DNA from: DASVFB01 sp963815965
Lineage (GTDB): Bacteria > Actinomycetota > Thermoleophilia > Gaiellales > Gaiellaceae
NCBI GenBank assembly: GCA_963815965.1
Contig: CAWFIT010000007.1
Location: 66,164-130,163, forward strand
Reading direction: 5' to 3'
DNA length: 64,000 nucleotides
Shown here: positions 15,644 to 25,131 of the stretch, in pieces
How the letters are laid out: each line of letters starts with the position of its first letter
How positions within the stretch are numbered: position 1 is the first letter of the stretch
Position numbers and translations under genes: made by a program
Notes under the pieces: model-generated
Database searches by the model: none
The model's input: the letters and a program-made list of their open reading frames with translations, nothing else
Told to the model about the DNA's origin: nothing

Positions 15644-17241
15644 GCGCCAACCCTGACGAAGTAGGTGGCAGGGAAGTTCCCGCGCACGGGGCGTGTGTTC
15701 AGCGCGACCTGCCCGCCGTTGCTCTTCGAGCCGTCATGCGCGGACGTGTTGCCGCCGACCGCCTTGAACGACTCGTTCTTCGTCACCCACTCGACGAAGA
15801 ACTCGATGTGCTCGTCCTTGTTGTAGATCACGAGGTCGCCGCGCTCGGGTGTCTTCGTCAACGCGAGGTGGCGCTCACGCTTTCTGGCGGCGTCGACGAC
15901 GGCGCCACAGTACGAGGCGAACTTGCCGCGCTCGAAGCCGTCGAAGCCGGCCTTGACCAGGCGATACGTCACGTAGATGCAGCACCACGGGACGCCGTTC
16001 ATGCCGTACCACTCGCCGAAGGGGGTCAGGTTCACAGGCGTCTCGGCGACGCCCTTCTTCGCGTCAGCCAGCGCCGCGTCGACCGCCTTCGACTTGGCGC
16101 CGCCGCCGGTCGCGAGCTCCTTCAGGCGCTTCGTCCGCCGCGACGCAAACGTCGGCGGCAGCTTCTCGGCTCCCGTGAGGTAGTCGTAGACCTGCTGGCC
16201 GAATGAGCCATCGACGGCTTTCGGCAGGTAGCCGAGGTAGTACTTCGCCTGCTCGGTCGCGGCTGCCGAGAGCGGTCCCCACTCGCCGTCGACGGTGCCG
16301 ACGTGGAAGTCTTGCTTGAACACGTTGCCGCCCGCGAGGACGAGCTGCGCGTCCTTTACGCGGTCGGACCGCTCGGTCGGCGAGGCGAGGCGCAGTGGGC
16401 TCGCGAAGCCGGCCGACCTCACGCGGGGCCCGACCGACTCGTTGGTTGTCGCCTGCACTGCCTGCTGCAGACCCTGCACGAGGGTCGAGAAGCGGTCCCA
16501 GCCGTTGAGGCCGCCGTTGACCGCGCGCCGCACACCCTGCCAGTCGCCGCTCGCCGCGAGCTTCGCGATTCCGTGGTCGTTGACGTAGGCGGCCAAGACC
16601 TTCGCGGCGATGTCAGGTCGAAGCGCGAGATCCGGCTTCTTCTCCAGCGGCACACCGAGCTTCTCGCCGTAGGTTCGGTAGTTCGCGCGCCCCGTGAGCT
16701 GGATGTAGCCGCGGCCGTGATAGCGCACGCCGTCTCCTGCACGGACGTTGCCGAGGTCCTTCCGTCCCTCGTACATCTTCTTGAAATACGCGCTCCCGCC
16801 AAACTCGTTGATCGGCGTGAACGAGCCCACCTCGGTTCCAACCGTCGCGAGCGTCGCGATCTGGCAGGGCAGCGTGTCGATGCCGTACGCGCTCAGCGCC
16901 TCGAGAAGAGGCGGCCAGTTCGTGCGAACGTTCTTGACCGGGCAGCCGATTACCGCCGCAATTCGCACGAGGTCGAGCGTGCCGGTCGTCGCTCCGGCGT
17001 CGGCCGCTTCCTTCTTCCCCGTGGACCGTCCGCCCTTCAGCGCGGCCATCGTGCCTGCGCCGGCGACCCCGTCGACCGTCAGGCCCTTGGCCTCCTGGAA
17101 CGCGCGCACCGCGGCGTCCGTCTGCTTGCCGAACTCGCCGTCGATTCCGCCCGTGTCGAAGCCGAGCGCCGTGAGCCGCTTCTGGAGGTTGCGGACCGCG
17201 GGGCCTTTCATGGGCGGCTTTGTGAGATGAAGGTCTGGCAT
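15640..17241 (-). CDS. Endolysin-like peptidoglycan hydrolase: PGBD - GH19-like - PGBD - CHAP-like
   Basis: A 533-residue modular protein. An N-terminal peptidoglycan-binding domain spans residues 10-68 (MKGPAVRNLQKRLTALGF, IDGEFGKQTDAAVRAFQ). A GH19/lysozyme-like domain spans about 90-260, with TLATVGTEVGSFTPINE around the catalytic Glu and YHGRGYIQLTGRANY. A second binding-type repeat lies at about 285-375. The C-terminal CHAP/amidase-like domain has PWCCIYVTYRLVKAG and GDLVIYNKDEHIEFF (Cys and His). No signal peptide is present, unlike normal wall hydrolases, which suggests release by lysis or a phage-derived origin. No other phage gene is nearby. Confidence 0.85.
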   Translation of the reverse strand: MPDLHLTKPPMKGPAVRNLQKRLTALGFDTGGIDGEFGKQTDAAVRAFQEAKGLTVDGVAGAGTMAALKGGRSTGKKEAADAGATTGTLDLVRIAAVIGCPVKNVRTNWPPLLEALSAYGIDTLPCQIATLATVGTEVGSFTPINEFGGSAYFKKMYEGRKDLGNVRAGDGVRYHGRGYIQLTGRANYRTYGEKLGVPLEKKPDLALRPDIAAKVLAAYVNDHGIAKLAASGDWQGVRRAVNGGLNGWDRFSTLVQGLQQAVQATTNESVGPRVRSAGFASPLRLASPTERSDRVKDAQLVLAGGNVFKQDFHVGTVDGEWGPLSAAATEQAKYYLGYLPKAVDGSFGQQVYDYLTGAEKLPPTFASRRTKRLKELATGGGAKSKAVDAALADAKKGVAETPVNLTPFGEWYGMNGVPWCCIYVTYRLVKAGFDGFERGKFASYCGAVVDAARKRERHLALTKTPERGDLVIYNKDEHIEFFVEWVTKNESFKAVGGNTSAHDGSKSNGGQVALNTRPVRGNFPATYFVRVGA

Positions 17242-17341
17242 CTCGGACGGCTCTTCAGAGGGTACGACGCTCGTCTCGTTTGTTCAACGTCCGCGCGCGG
17301 CGCGTCAGGAGAGGAGCCGCGAGCTTCGGAACGGCGGATAC

Positions 17342-17355
17342 TTAGGCTAAACTAA
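17342..17355 (+). promoter_or_regulatory. DtxR/MntR-type operator before mntH
   Basis: TTAGGCTAAACTAA lies 7 bases before the mntH start. It is an imperfect TTAG...CTAA palindrome very close to the TTAGGTTAGCCTAA-type sites of DtxR/IdeR/MntR metal repressors, and stands out as AT-rich in this GC-rich DNA. Metal-dependent repression of mntH is the likely meaning (inference). Confidence 0.55.
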
Positions 17356-17362
17356 CTTTTCG

Positions 17363-18643
17363 ATGATGGCGACCCGCGTCGATGAACTACCAGTCGTCGC
17401 CGGTTCCGGCGAGCGGATTCTGCGCGGGGACCTGCCGTTCCGCATCCTGCCGTTCCTCGGCCCCGCGTTCGTCGCCTGCGTCGCGTACATCGACCCCGGC
17501 AACTTTGCCACGAACATCGCCGGCGGCTCGAAGTTCGGATACACGCTCGTCTGGGTGATCGTCGCTTCGAATTTGATGGCGATGCTGATCCAGACACTGT
17601 CGGCGAAGCTCGGGATCGCCACTGGGCGCAATTTGCCCGAGGTCTGCCGTGAGCGATTCTCTCGGCGCACGTCGCTCGGTCTGTGGGTTCAGGCCGAGGC
17701 GATCGCGATGGCGACGGACCTGGCCGAGTTTCTCGGTGCGGCGATCGGTTTTCACCTCCTGTTCGGGATCGGGCTCTTTCCGGCAGCCCTGATCACCGGC
17801 GCCACGACTTTCGTGATCCTCGGGCTGCAGCGCTTCGGCTTCCGGCTGTTCGAAGCGGTGATCGCCGCTTTCGTGGGCGTCATATGCGTGTGTTACGTCG
17901 CGGAACTGTGGCTCGCTCATGCGCCGCTAGGCACCGTCGCGCGGCACGCCGTCGTGCCGCAGTTCCAGGGGAACGAGTCGCTGCTGTTGGCTGTCGGCAT
18001 TCTCGGCGCGACTGTCATGCCGCACGTGATCTACCTCCACTCCGCTCTGATGCAGAACCGGATCGTTCCGCGCGACGAGAGCGAAGCACGCCGCATCTAC
18101 CGCTTCACGCGTGTCGACGTCGTGATCGCGATGTCGATCGCAGGTGTGATCAACATGGCGATGCTCGTCGTCGCCGCGGACGTCTTCTTCGGCGCCGGCC
18201 TGCTGAACATCGCGTCGCTCGAAACCGCCCATCGCACGCTCACGCCGCTCCTCGGCGGCGCGTCGAGCGCACTGTTCGCGCTAGCGCTGATCGCGTCGGG
18301 GCTTTCGAGCTCGACGGTCGGGACGCTCGCCGGCCAGGTTGTGATGCAGGGCTTTATCAAGCGGAAGATTCCGGTGTTCGTCCGCCGCGCGGTGACGATG
18401 CTGCCCGCGTTCGTCGTGATCGCGCTCGGGCTCGACCCGTCGCGCACGCTCGTGATCAGCCAGGTGGTCCTCTCCTTCGGAATTCCGTTCGCGCTCGTCC
18501 CGCTCGTGTACTTCACCGCCCGCCGCGACCTCATGGGCGGGCTCGTGAATCACCGCATCACGACCGCGATCGCCGTCGTCGTCGCAACGCTGATCTCGGC
18601 GTTGAACGTCTTTCTGCTCGCGCAGACGTTCGGCGTGGCCTGA
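17363..18643 (+). CDS. mntH: Nramp family Mn2+/Fe2+ transporter
   Basis: A 426-residue integral membrane protein that imports divalent manganese or iron with protons. Both metal-site motifs are present: DPGNFATN in the first membrane segment (about residue 42) and the ATVMPHVIYLHS motif in the sixth (about 222). About 11 hydrophobic segments are visible. The consensus transport segment around DLAEFLGAAIGF is conserved. ATG at 17363 or 17366 are both possible. The upstream DtxR/MntR-like box fits metal-controlled expression. It is monocistronic, 65 bases before the next gene. Confidence 0.92.
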   Translation: MMATRVDELPVVAGSGERILRGDLPFRILPFLGPAFVACVAYIDPGNFATNIAGGSKFGYTLVWVIVASNLMAMLIQTLSAKLGIATGRNLPEVCRERFSRRTSLGLWVQAEAIAMATDLAEFLGAAIGFHLLFGIGLFPAALITGATTFVILGLQRFGFRLFEAVIAAFVGVICVCYVAELWLAHAPLGTVARHAVVPQFQGNESLLLAVGILGATVMPHVIYLHSALMQNRIVPRDESEARRIYRFTRVDVVIAMSIAGVINMAMLVVAADVFFGAGLLNIASLETAHRTLTPLLGGASSALFALALIASGLSSSTVGTLAGQVVMQGFIKRKIPVFVRRAVTMLPAFVVIALGLDPSRTLVISQVVLSFGIPFALVPLVYFTARRDLMGGLVNHRITTAIAVVVATLISALNVFLLAQTFGVA

Positions 18644-18708
18644 TTTAAAGCGGGGTACGGCAAAAGTCCCGCCTTGGCCATTCGGGGGCGGGCTCCTAGA
18701 CTCGTTTT

Positions 18709-21700
18709 GTGCTGGTACGGAAGACCGTTACCGCGCTCTTCTGCGACATCGACGAGTCGGTCGCCCTCGGTGAGCGCGTCGACCCGGAGGCATTGCGCAT
18801 CATCCTTGCGCGCTATTTCGAGGAGATGTCGGCGGTGCTCGAACGGCACGGCGGGACCGTCGAGAAGTACATCGGCGACGCAATCGTCGCGATCTTCGGC
18901 GTCCCGAAGGCGCACGAGGACGACGCGCTGCGGGCCGTTCGCGCAGCCGTCGCGATGCGCGTGCGCCTTGCCCAGCTGAACGCCGAGCTCGCGCGCGAGC
19001 GCGACGTGACGCTCGAACTGCAGATCGGCATCGACACCGGTGAAGTCGTCGTCGGCGGCGACGGCGCCGGCACGCTCGCGACCGGCGAGGCGATGAACGT
19101 GGCGGCCCGCCTGCAGCAGGCTGCCGGCCCGGGCGAAATCCTTATCGGCAAATCGACGTACGCGCTCGTCAGGGACGCAGTGGAAGCAGGACCGCTGGAG
19201 ATTTTCGCCGTGAAGGGTAAGCGGGTCGAGGTCGGCCGTCGCAGGGTGCACGACGTGGCGCCGGAGGCGCTCGGTGTCGCCCGCCGCCTCGACGCGCCGC
19301 TGATCGGCCGTCGGGAAGAGCTGCGTGTCCTCCTCGAGTCCTTCGACCGCACCGAGGAGAAACGGCAAGTCGAACTCGTGACCGTCCTCGGCGTCGCAGG
19401 GATCGGCAAGTCGCGCCTCGCGCAGGAGTTGGTCGACTCGGTCAGCGACCGTGCGGTCAGCTTCTCGGGTCGCTGCCTCGCCTACGGCGAAGGGATCACG
19501 CTGTGGCCGCTCACGCAGATCGTCCCGAACGCGCTGCGACTCGCGGAGGGGGTCGGCGCGCTGGACGACGACCCCGATGCGTCGCTGATTCGCGGGCGGC
19601 TCGCCGAGCTCTCGACTCCCGCCGCCGCGGTCGGCAACGAGGAGACATTCTGGGCCGTTCGGAAGCTCTTCGAAGCGATCGCGCGCACCTCGCCGCTCGT
19701 AGTCATGTTCGAGGACATTCACTGGGCTGAGCCCAAGTTCATCGACCTGATCGAGTACCTCGCGGGCTGGACACGCGATGTCCCGCTCATGCTGCTGTGC
19801 GTCGCTCGCCCGGATCTCGTCGAGAAGCATCCAAGCTGGACGGCCGGGCGCGACGGATCGACGCTCGTCGAGTTGGAACCGCTCTCCAACGCCGACGCGG
19901 AGGCGCTCATCGCCGACCTCGCGCAGGATCTCGGGCTCGGGAAGGAGGAGCGGCAGCGGATCGCGGAGGCCGCCGAGGGCAACCCGCTTTTCCTCGAGCA
20001 GATGGTCGCCATGACGGCGGACGATCCCGGCAAGGCCGCGTTCGACGTGCCGCCTACCATCCAGGCACTGCTTGCCGAACGGCTCGACCGGCTGAGCGGC
20101 GGCGCACGGCAGGTGCTCGAGCGGGCGGCCGTGATCGGCAAGCAGTTCGTGCCGCACGCCGTCATCGACCTCTCTCCAGAGTCGCAGCGCGCCGACGTCA
20201 CCCGCGTGCTGATGGATCTGGTGCGGCGCGACTTCATCCAGCCGGACATCTCGCCGTCGGCGGAGGAGGACGGGTTCCGCTTTCGACACGGCTTGATACG
20301 CGATGCGGCCTACGCCGGCACCGCGCGCGAGGAGCGAGTTGACCTGCACGGTCGGTTTGCCCAGTGGATCGAGGCGGAACGAGGCGACAGGCTGCCCGAG
20401 GTCGAGGAGATCGTCGGCTACCACTACGAGCAGGCGTACTTCAACCTCACGCAGCTTGGCTGGACCGACGACCGCTCGCAGGCCTTCGCCGCAAGCGGAG
20501 GCGCTCGTCTTGCGTCGGCAGGCGCGCGCGCGCTGGCACGAGGCGATGGTCCCGCATCCTCGTCGCTCCTCGAGCGGGCGATCTCGCTCCTCGAAATCGC
20601 GGACGAGCGGCAGGCACGTCCTCTCCTGCCCGAGCTCGGCGCGGCGCTCAACCTCGCGGGACGGTTCGTCGACGCCGACCGCGTGCTGACAGATGCAATC
20701 GAGCGCGCACGCAGCGACGACGACCCGCTGCTCGAAGCCGCAAGCGAGATCGAGCTTGCCGTCGTGCGCATCTATGCCGAGGGCGAGACCGCGCAGCTCG
20801 CCGACGTCGTCGCCCGCGCGATTCCGATCTTCGAGGAGAACGGCGACGAGGGCGGGCTCGCCCGCGCGCACTATCTCGCGAGCCTGACGAGCTTCCTCCG
20901 CTGCGAGTTCGGGGCGATGGAGCGGACCCTTCGCAGAGCAATCCACCACGCCCGTGCGGCCGGGGACCGCCGCGAGGAGCGGCAGAGCTTCGCCCGGCTC
21001 GCGGTCGCGCTCGCGTTGGGGCCGACGCCGGTCGAGCAGGCGGTCGTCGCGTGCCGTCGCATCTACGACGACAACGCGTCCAACCGGACCGTGCACGCGC
21101 TGGTCGGCGGCAGCCTCGCCGAGCTCGAGGCGATGCGCGGGCGGTTCGAGGAGGCGCGCGCGCTGTACACCGACAGCAAGGAGGTGCTCGCCGACCTGGG
21201 AAACCCCGTTCAGGCGGCAGGCATCGCGCTCTACGCCGGCCCGGTCGAGCTGCTCGCCGGCGAGCCGGAAGTCGCGGAGCGCGAACTGCGCGCTGCCTAC
21301 GAGCTCCTGAGCGGCATCGGCGAGCGCAGCGCCCTCTCCACCGTCGCCGCATTCCTCGCGCGCGCCCTGCTCGCGCTCGACCGCCTCGACGAATCGGCGC
21401 GTTTTGCGCGTGTCGCGCAACGGACGGCATCACCAGACGACGTGCTCGCTCAAACGACCTGGCGCGCAACGCTCGCGCGCGTCGAAGGGCTCCGGGGCAG
21501 CCATGAGAGCGCGCTCGAGCTTGCGCGCGCCGCCGACGCGCTCGCCCGTAAGACCGACTCGCCCGGCCTCCGCGCGGCCGTTGCGCTCGACCTCGCGCGC
21601 GTACTGGCCGACGCCGGACAGCCCGGATCCGCCGAGCCGCTCTTGCGCGAGGCGCTCGAGCTCTGTATCGAGAAGGGCGACGTCGTCGGAACCGAGCGGA

Positions 21701-21756
21701 TGCGGGCCGAGCTCGGCGTCTCGGCCGCCCTTGACCCAGGCGTCCCAAGGGAGTAA
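18709..21756 (+). CDS. Class III adenylate cyclase - AAA ATPase - TPR regulator (second of three)
   Basis: A 1015-residue protein. The cyclase domain (1-190) has both metal Asp motifs (LFCDIDES, KYIGDAIVAIFG), the substrate Lys before GD, and the transition-state Asn-Arg pair in EAMNVAARL, so it looks catalytically competent; the adenine-selecting Asp position is Glu. The AAA_16-type ATPase (about 195-480) has P-loop GVAGIGKSR and Walker B VMFEDIHWAE. TPR-like repeats fill about 560-1010. GTG 18709 starts right before the first strand. It lies 10 bases upstream of the RiPP-like peptide gene and may be co-transcribed with it, a possible regulatory link. Confidence 0.88.
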   Translation: MLVRKTVTALFCDIDESVALGERVDPEALRIILARYFEEMSAVLERHGGTVEKYIGDAIVAIFGVPKAHEDDALRAVRAAVAMRVRLAQLNAELARERDVTLELQIGIDTGEVVVGGDGAGTLATGEAMNVAARLQQAAGPGEILIGKSTYALVRDAVEAGPLEIFAVKGKRVEVGRRRVHDVAPEALGVARRLDAPLIGRREELRVLLESFDRTEEKRQVELVTVLGVAGIGKSRLAQELVDSVSDRAVSFSGRCLAYGEGITLWPLTQIVPNALRLAEGVGALDDDPDASLIRGRLAELSTPAAAVGNEETFWAVRKLFEAIARTSPLVVMFEDIHWAEPKFIDLIEYLAGWTRDVPLMLLCVARPDLVEKHPSWTAGRDGSTLVELEPLSNADAEALIADLAQDLGLGKEERQRIAEAAEGNPLFLEQMVAMTADDPGKAAFDVPPTIQALLAERLDRLSGGARQVLERAAVIGKQFVPHAVIDLSPESQRADVTRVLMDLVRRDFIQPDISPSAEEDGFRFRHGLIRDAAYAGTAREERVDLHGRFAQWIEAERGDRLPEVEEIVGYHYEQAYFNLTQLGWTDDRSQAFAASGGARLASAGARALARGDGPASSSLLERAISLLEIADERQARPLLPELGAALNLAGRFVDADRVLTDAIERARSDDDPLLEAASEIELAVVRIYAEGETAQLADVVARAIPIFEENGDEGGLARAHYLASLTSFLRCEFGAMERTLRRAIHHARAAGDRREERQSFARLAVALALGPTPVEQAVVACRRIYDDNASNRTVHALVGGSLAELEAMRGRFEEARALYTDSKEVLADLGNPVQAAGIALYAGPVELLAGEPEVAERELRAAYELLSGIGERSALSTVAAFLARALLALDRLDESARFARVAQRTASPDDVLAQTTWRATLARVEGLRGSHESALELARAADALARKTDSPGLRAAVALDLARVLADAGQPGSAEPLLREALELCIEKGDVVGTERMRAELGVSAALDPGVPRE

Positions 21757-21766
21757 GAAAGCTCCG

Positions 21767-22090
21767 ATGCCCAAGGCCCACGAGCCGGCGCGGATCCAGG
21801 TCGGGATCACTCCCGCGGGAGCGCAGCACTTCAAGGAACGGCTGCTGAACGAAAGCAGCGGGTTTCGCGCGGAGCTCGAGGACACGGAGAAGACGCAAAA
21901 ACTGTTCGCCGAGTACGGAATCAACGTACCCGAGCAGCTGATCGTCAACGGCGTGACTATGCCGACGCAGGATGAGCTCGAAGACGTCCGCATCGAAGGG
22001 CGCCCGTTCGAGAGCGATTCGACCGTCTTCTTCCTTCACCCGCTCGTCTTCATCATCTTCGTGGTCGCAGCGAAGTCCGAGGACTACTGA
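21767..22090 (+). CDS. Putative RiPP precursor with NHLP-like leader
   Basis: A 107-residue small protein. Its middle reads ITPAGAQHFKERLLNESSGF, then a short acidic stretch, then KLFAEYGINVPEQLI. This resembles nitrile-hydratase-type leader peptides (phe-arg-x-x-leu ... tyr-gly-ile-x-val-pro). The tail (about 84-107) is strongly hydrophobic, FFLHPLVFIIFVVAAKSEDY, and the whole protein has no cysteine. It sits between the cyclase regulator and a SagB-type dehydrogenase, overlapping the latter by 4 bases. A class of SagB-related peptide-maturation dehydrogenases is known to pair with such peptides. Being a modified peptide is inference from this pairing. Confidence 0.6.
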   Translation: MPKAHEPARIQVGITPAGAQHFKERLLNESSGFRAELEDTEKTQKLFAEYGINVPEQLIVNGVTMPTQDELEDVRIEGRPFESDSTVFFLHPLVFIIFVVAAKSEDY

Positions 22091-23269
22091 TCCGAGCGCG
22101 ACGGACGCGCTGGGTCTTCTTCTACTGCGACGACTACAGCTTCTTCGACGTCGAGCGCTTGCTTCGGGGCGAGGTCGAACTGCTGCCCATGCGGCAGCTC
22201 ACGGCGATCGCGATCGTCGGCGGCCGCGAGGTGTCGATCTCGGACGCCGACCTCGAGCTGCTGCTTGCGCTCTCGTCCGAGGACTGGCGAGATGTCGACA
22301 AGTCGCCGCGCCTACGTGAGCTCGCCGCAGACGGGCTCGTGTTCCTCGACGATCCCGATCCCGAACTCGTCGCTCTTCGTGAGCTGGACGAGCGGCTCGA
22401 CAAGAACGCGTGGAACGCCTATGCCGCCCTCTTCCACGGCCTGAGCCGGCGCCGCGGCGTGGACGTCGACCTTGCGGAGAGCGAGCACGAGTCCGGCGAC
22501 ACGATCGTCGCCGGGGCGCTCGACGCGTTCGTCGAGCGGCACGGACCGCCTCCGCCCCACTTCCACACACCGCCGAACGCGCTGGCGCGACGCGAGCTTG
22601 CGATCCCTGAGCGGGACGGACAGCTGTACGACGCCCTCGCCGCGCGCAGGACGACGCGGATCTTCGAACGCGCGCCGATCGGAGAGGCTGACCTCGCCTG
22701 CCCTCCTCTACTACGCGTTCGGCTGTCACGGCACGCTGAAAGCTCACGACGAGATCGTCGCGCTGCACAAGACAAGCCCGTCCGGCGGCAGCTTCCACGC
22801 GATCGAGGTGTACCCGCTGCTGATCGACGTCGAAGGCGTGGAGCCAGGCCTGTACCACTACGGCGTCGAGCGCCACGAGCTCGCGCTCCTCGAACCGCTC
22901 GAGCGGGACGAAGCGGCGCAGCTCGCCGTCGCGTTCACCTGCGGGCAGACGTACTTCGGCGACGCAGGCGCGCTCTTTCTGCTCACGGCGCGCTTCTACC
23001 GCAGCTACTGGAAGTACCGTGCTCAGCAGCGCGCATACGCCGTGTTGATGATGGACGCGGCGCACATGAGCCAGACGTTCTACCTGCTCTGCGCGGACCT
23101 CGACCTCGGCGCGTTCGTCACCGCAGCGGTCAACAACGGCGACGTCGACGACCGCCTCGGCCTCGACGGCTTCACCGAGGGAACGCTGATCGCCTGCGGC
23201 TGTGGCCGTCCAGCCAAGCGGGTCTCCGGCCTGCAGCCGACGTTCGCCGCTTACCGGCCGCCGCGTTAG
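22087..23269 (+). CDS. SagB-type peptide-maturation dehydrogenase (frameshifted)
   Basis: FMN-dependent nitroreductase-fold protein of the SagB/ThcOx group, about 390 residues when restored. The N-terminal frame contains RWVFFYCDDYSFFDVERLL, an accessory region and RRTTRIFERAPIGEADLA. After one extra base near 22700 the other frame continues with LLYYAFGCHGTLKAHDE, HKTSPSGGSFHAIEVYPLLI, the typical FMN-site signature, through MMDAAHMSQTFYLLCADLDLG to the end. No ATG, GTG or TTG precedes the conserved start; CTG 22087 with GAGG 4 bases upstream would overlap the peptide stop (CTGA), otherwise TTG 22159. No YcaO cyclase is nearby, so azole formation is unlikely. Confidence 0.75.
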
Positions 23270-24468
23270 AGGTAACCCAAGGGGTTCACGGGCTCGCCGT
23301 TGACGCGGACTTCGAAGTGGAGGTGCGCGCCGAAACAGTAGCCCGTGCAGCCGACGTAGCCGATCACCTGGCCCTGCGCGACCGAGGCGCCGATGGCGAC
23401 CCCGATCGACGATTGGTGGCCGTATGCAGTGGCGAGGCCGTTTCCGTGGTCGATGACCGTCAAGTTGCCGTAGCCGCCGAGCGAGCCGGCATAGATGACG
23501 GTCCCACCGGCGGCCGCCCTGATCGCCGCCCCGGAGGGCACGGCGATGTCGATGCCGGGATGGAACGAGCAGTCGCCGTTCGGGAGACAGCGTGAGCCAA
23601 ACGGGCTCGTGATCGGACCGTTGACCGGCCAGATGAATCCCGCGGCCGACGGCGTGCCACTCCCGCTCGAAGTCGCAGGCGCCGATCTCGTCGCCGCCTG
23701 GATCTTCGCCGCGAGCGCAGCGCTTACCGCCTGGAGCGCATTCGCCTCCTCGACGAAGGACTTTTCGTTCACCTTGATCGACGACAGCGTCGCGCGCTTC
23801 GAATCGACGGCCGTCGCGAGCTGCTGTTGCGTCGAGACGAGCTGCTGCGTCACCGACTGCTGCTCCTCGGTGCGCGCACGGATCGCCGCGGTCTCTTCGG
23901 CGACTCGACGCTTGAGCACCCGCGTCCGCTCGCGTGCGGCGTGCATTTCTGTCTTCGCCGTGTGCAGCTGATCCGAGATCTGCCTGTCCTGCTTGCCGAT
24001 CTGGTGGACGTACTCGATGTCGCTGAGCATGGAGCTCATGCTCGTAGCGGCAAGAACGACGTCGAGCACATTGACGCTCGGCGTCTCGTACGCGTCGATC
24101 GCGCGGCGCTCGAGACGCGCGAGCGCAACGCCGTAGTCGCGGCGGAGCTGTACGAGCTTGCGCGTCTGCTGCGCGAACACCGCCGTCGTGCGATCGAGCC
24201 GCCGCTGAGACGTAGCGAGCTGACCCTCGAGCGCGTTCAGTCGACTCTGCGCTCGCGCGACATCGTCTTGGAGCGAGGTGATCTTCGCGTCGACGACGGT
24301 GATCTGCTGCGTGAGGACGCCCTCCTGCGTCTTCGCGTTCGCGATCTTCGAGTGCAGCGACGAGAGGCGGTCATCGACCTCGCGCTTCTTGCGATGAATG
24401 TCGCCTGCAGCCGCCGGCGCGGCGAGCAGCAGCACACAGGCCAGACCGAGCAGCAGACGGCGCGCCAT
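23266..24468 (-). CDS. M23 metallopeptidase with long coiled coil (EnvC/murein hydrolase activator type)
   Basis: A 400-residue exported protein. The signal peptide MARRLLLGLACVLLLAAPAAA is followed by a long coiled coil (about 25-250) rich in Gln, Arg, Glu and Leu. A C-terminal M23 (LytM) domain begins at about 283 with FIWPVNGPITSPFG. Zinc ligands are seen in SFHPGIDIAVP and in GAHLHFEVRVNG. Proteins of this design cut peptidoglycan crosslinks or activate amidases during cell separation. It is convergent with the SagB gene (4-bp overlap). Confidence 0.88.
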   Translation of the reverse strand: MARRLLLGLACVLLLAAPAAAGDIHRKKREVDDRLSSLHSKIANAKTQEGVLTQQITVVDAKITSLQDDVARAQSRLNALEGQLATSQRRLDRTTAVFAQQTRKLVQLRRDYGVALARLERRAIDAYETPSVNVLDVVLAATSMSSMLSDIEYVHQIGKQDRQISDQLHTAKTEMHAARERTRVLKRRVAEETAAIRARTEEQQSVTQQLVSTQQQLATAVDSKRATLSSIKVNEKSFVEEANALQAVSAALAAKIQAATRSAPATSSGSGTPSAAGFIWPVNGPITSPFGSRCLPNGDCSFHPGIDIAVPSGAAIRAAAGGTVIYAGSLGGYGNLTVIDHGNGLATAYGHQSSIGVAIGASVAQGQVIGYVGCTGYCFGAHLHFEVRVNGEPVNPLGYL

Positions 24469-24504
24469 TCGGAAATGCTTCGCCAGGGGTCGGACGGACT
24501 CCTG

Positions 24505-25131
24505 CTACGCCTCCTCGTCGGGGCGCTTGACGATCGTCGGCTGGACGCGCCGACGCCCCTGTTCGAGGCGTTCCTGCGCTGAGCCGGCGATCGCTGCGAC
24601 CTTCGCCTCTGTCTCTCGCTGCTCCTCGTCGAGGCGGTTCAGTTCCTCCGTGACCTCTTTCGCAGCTTCGTCGTCTCCCGCGTACACCGCCGCGCCGAGC
24701 TCGCGAAGCTGCCGTTCGCGGCGGCCGTCCAGCTCGAGCAGCTCGCGACGCAGCGGCGCGAGCTTCCGCCCTGCCTCCGTGCGCACGGTCGTGGCCTGCA
24801 CCACCCATGCGGCCCGCTCGCGCGTGCGCTGGTACGCCCGAGCCGAGGCGCTTGCGACGGCGGTGTCGGGCTTGCGACTAGCGACGCCGAGGAAGAGAAC
24901 GATCTCGAGCAACACGGCCGCCGCGAGAACGAGCGCGGCGACCCAGTGCGCGAGGATCGCGAGCACGATCGCAACCGCGAGCGTCGCTGCGGCCACTCCG
25001 AAGAGCAGCGTCGGCGGCGTGACCCCGAAGTAGCGCGGCATGGCCACCGAGACGTCCACGGGCGACGGCGTAGTCTCGTGACGAGGGACCTCCTCGACCT
25101 GCGTGTCGTTCTGGTCGTCGGCGGTGGTCAT
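24505..25131 (-). CDS. Two-span membrane protein with cytoplasmic coiled coil
   Basis: A 208-residue protein of unknown function. Residues 1-30 are acidic and hydrophilic, two membrane segments follow at about 40-85 (LLFGVAAATLAVAIVLAILA and LVLAAAVLLEIVLFLGVA), and the rest is a charged helical region (RRELLELDGRRERQLRELG, EELNRLDEEQRETEAKV) likely to form a coiled coil. Its ATG overlaps the stop of the ccmI-like gene, so it belongs to the cytochrome c maturation operon by position. I do not recognise the family. Confidence 0.7.
   Translation of the reverse strand: MTTADDQNDTQVEEVPRHETTPSPVDVSVAMPRYFGVTPPTLLFGVAAATLAVAIVLAILAHWVAALVLAAAVLLEIVLFLGVASRKPDTAVASASARAYQRTRERAAWVVQATTVRTEAGRKLAPLRRELLELDGRRERQLRELGAAVYAGDDEAAKEVTEELNRLDEEQRETEAKVAAIAGSAQERLEQGRRRVQPTIVKRPDEEA

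Noticed and set aside
18550..21420. 956-codon minus-strand frame opposite the second cyclase regulator
   Set aside because: Arg-, Glu- and Val-rich shadow typical of GC-rich DNA; the plus strand has clear cyclase, ATPase and TPR motifs.
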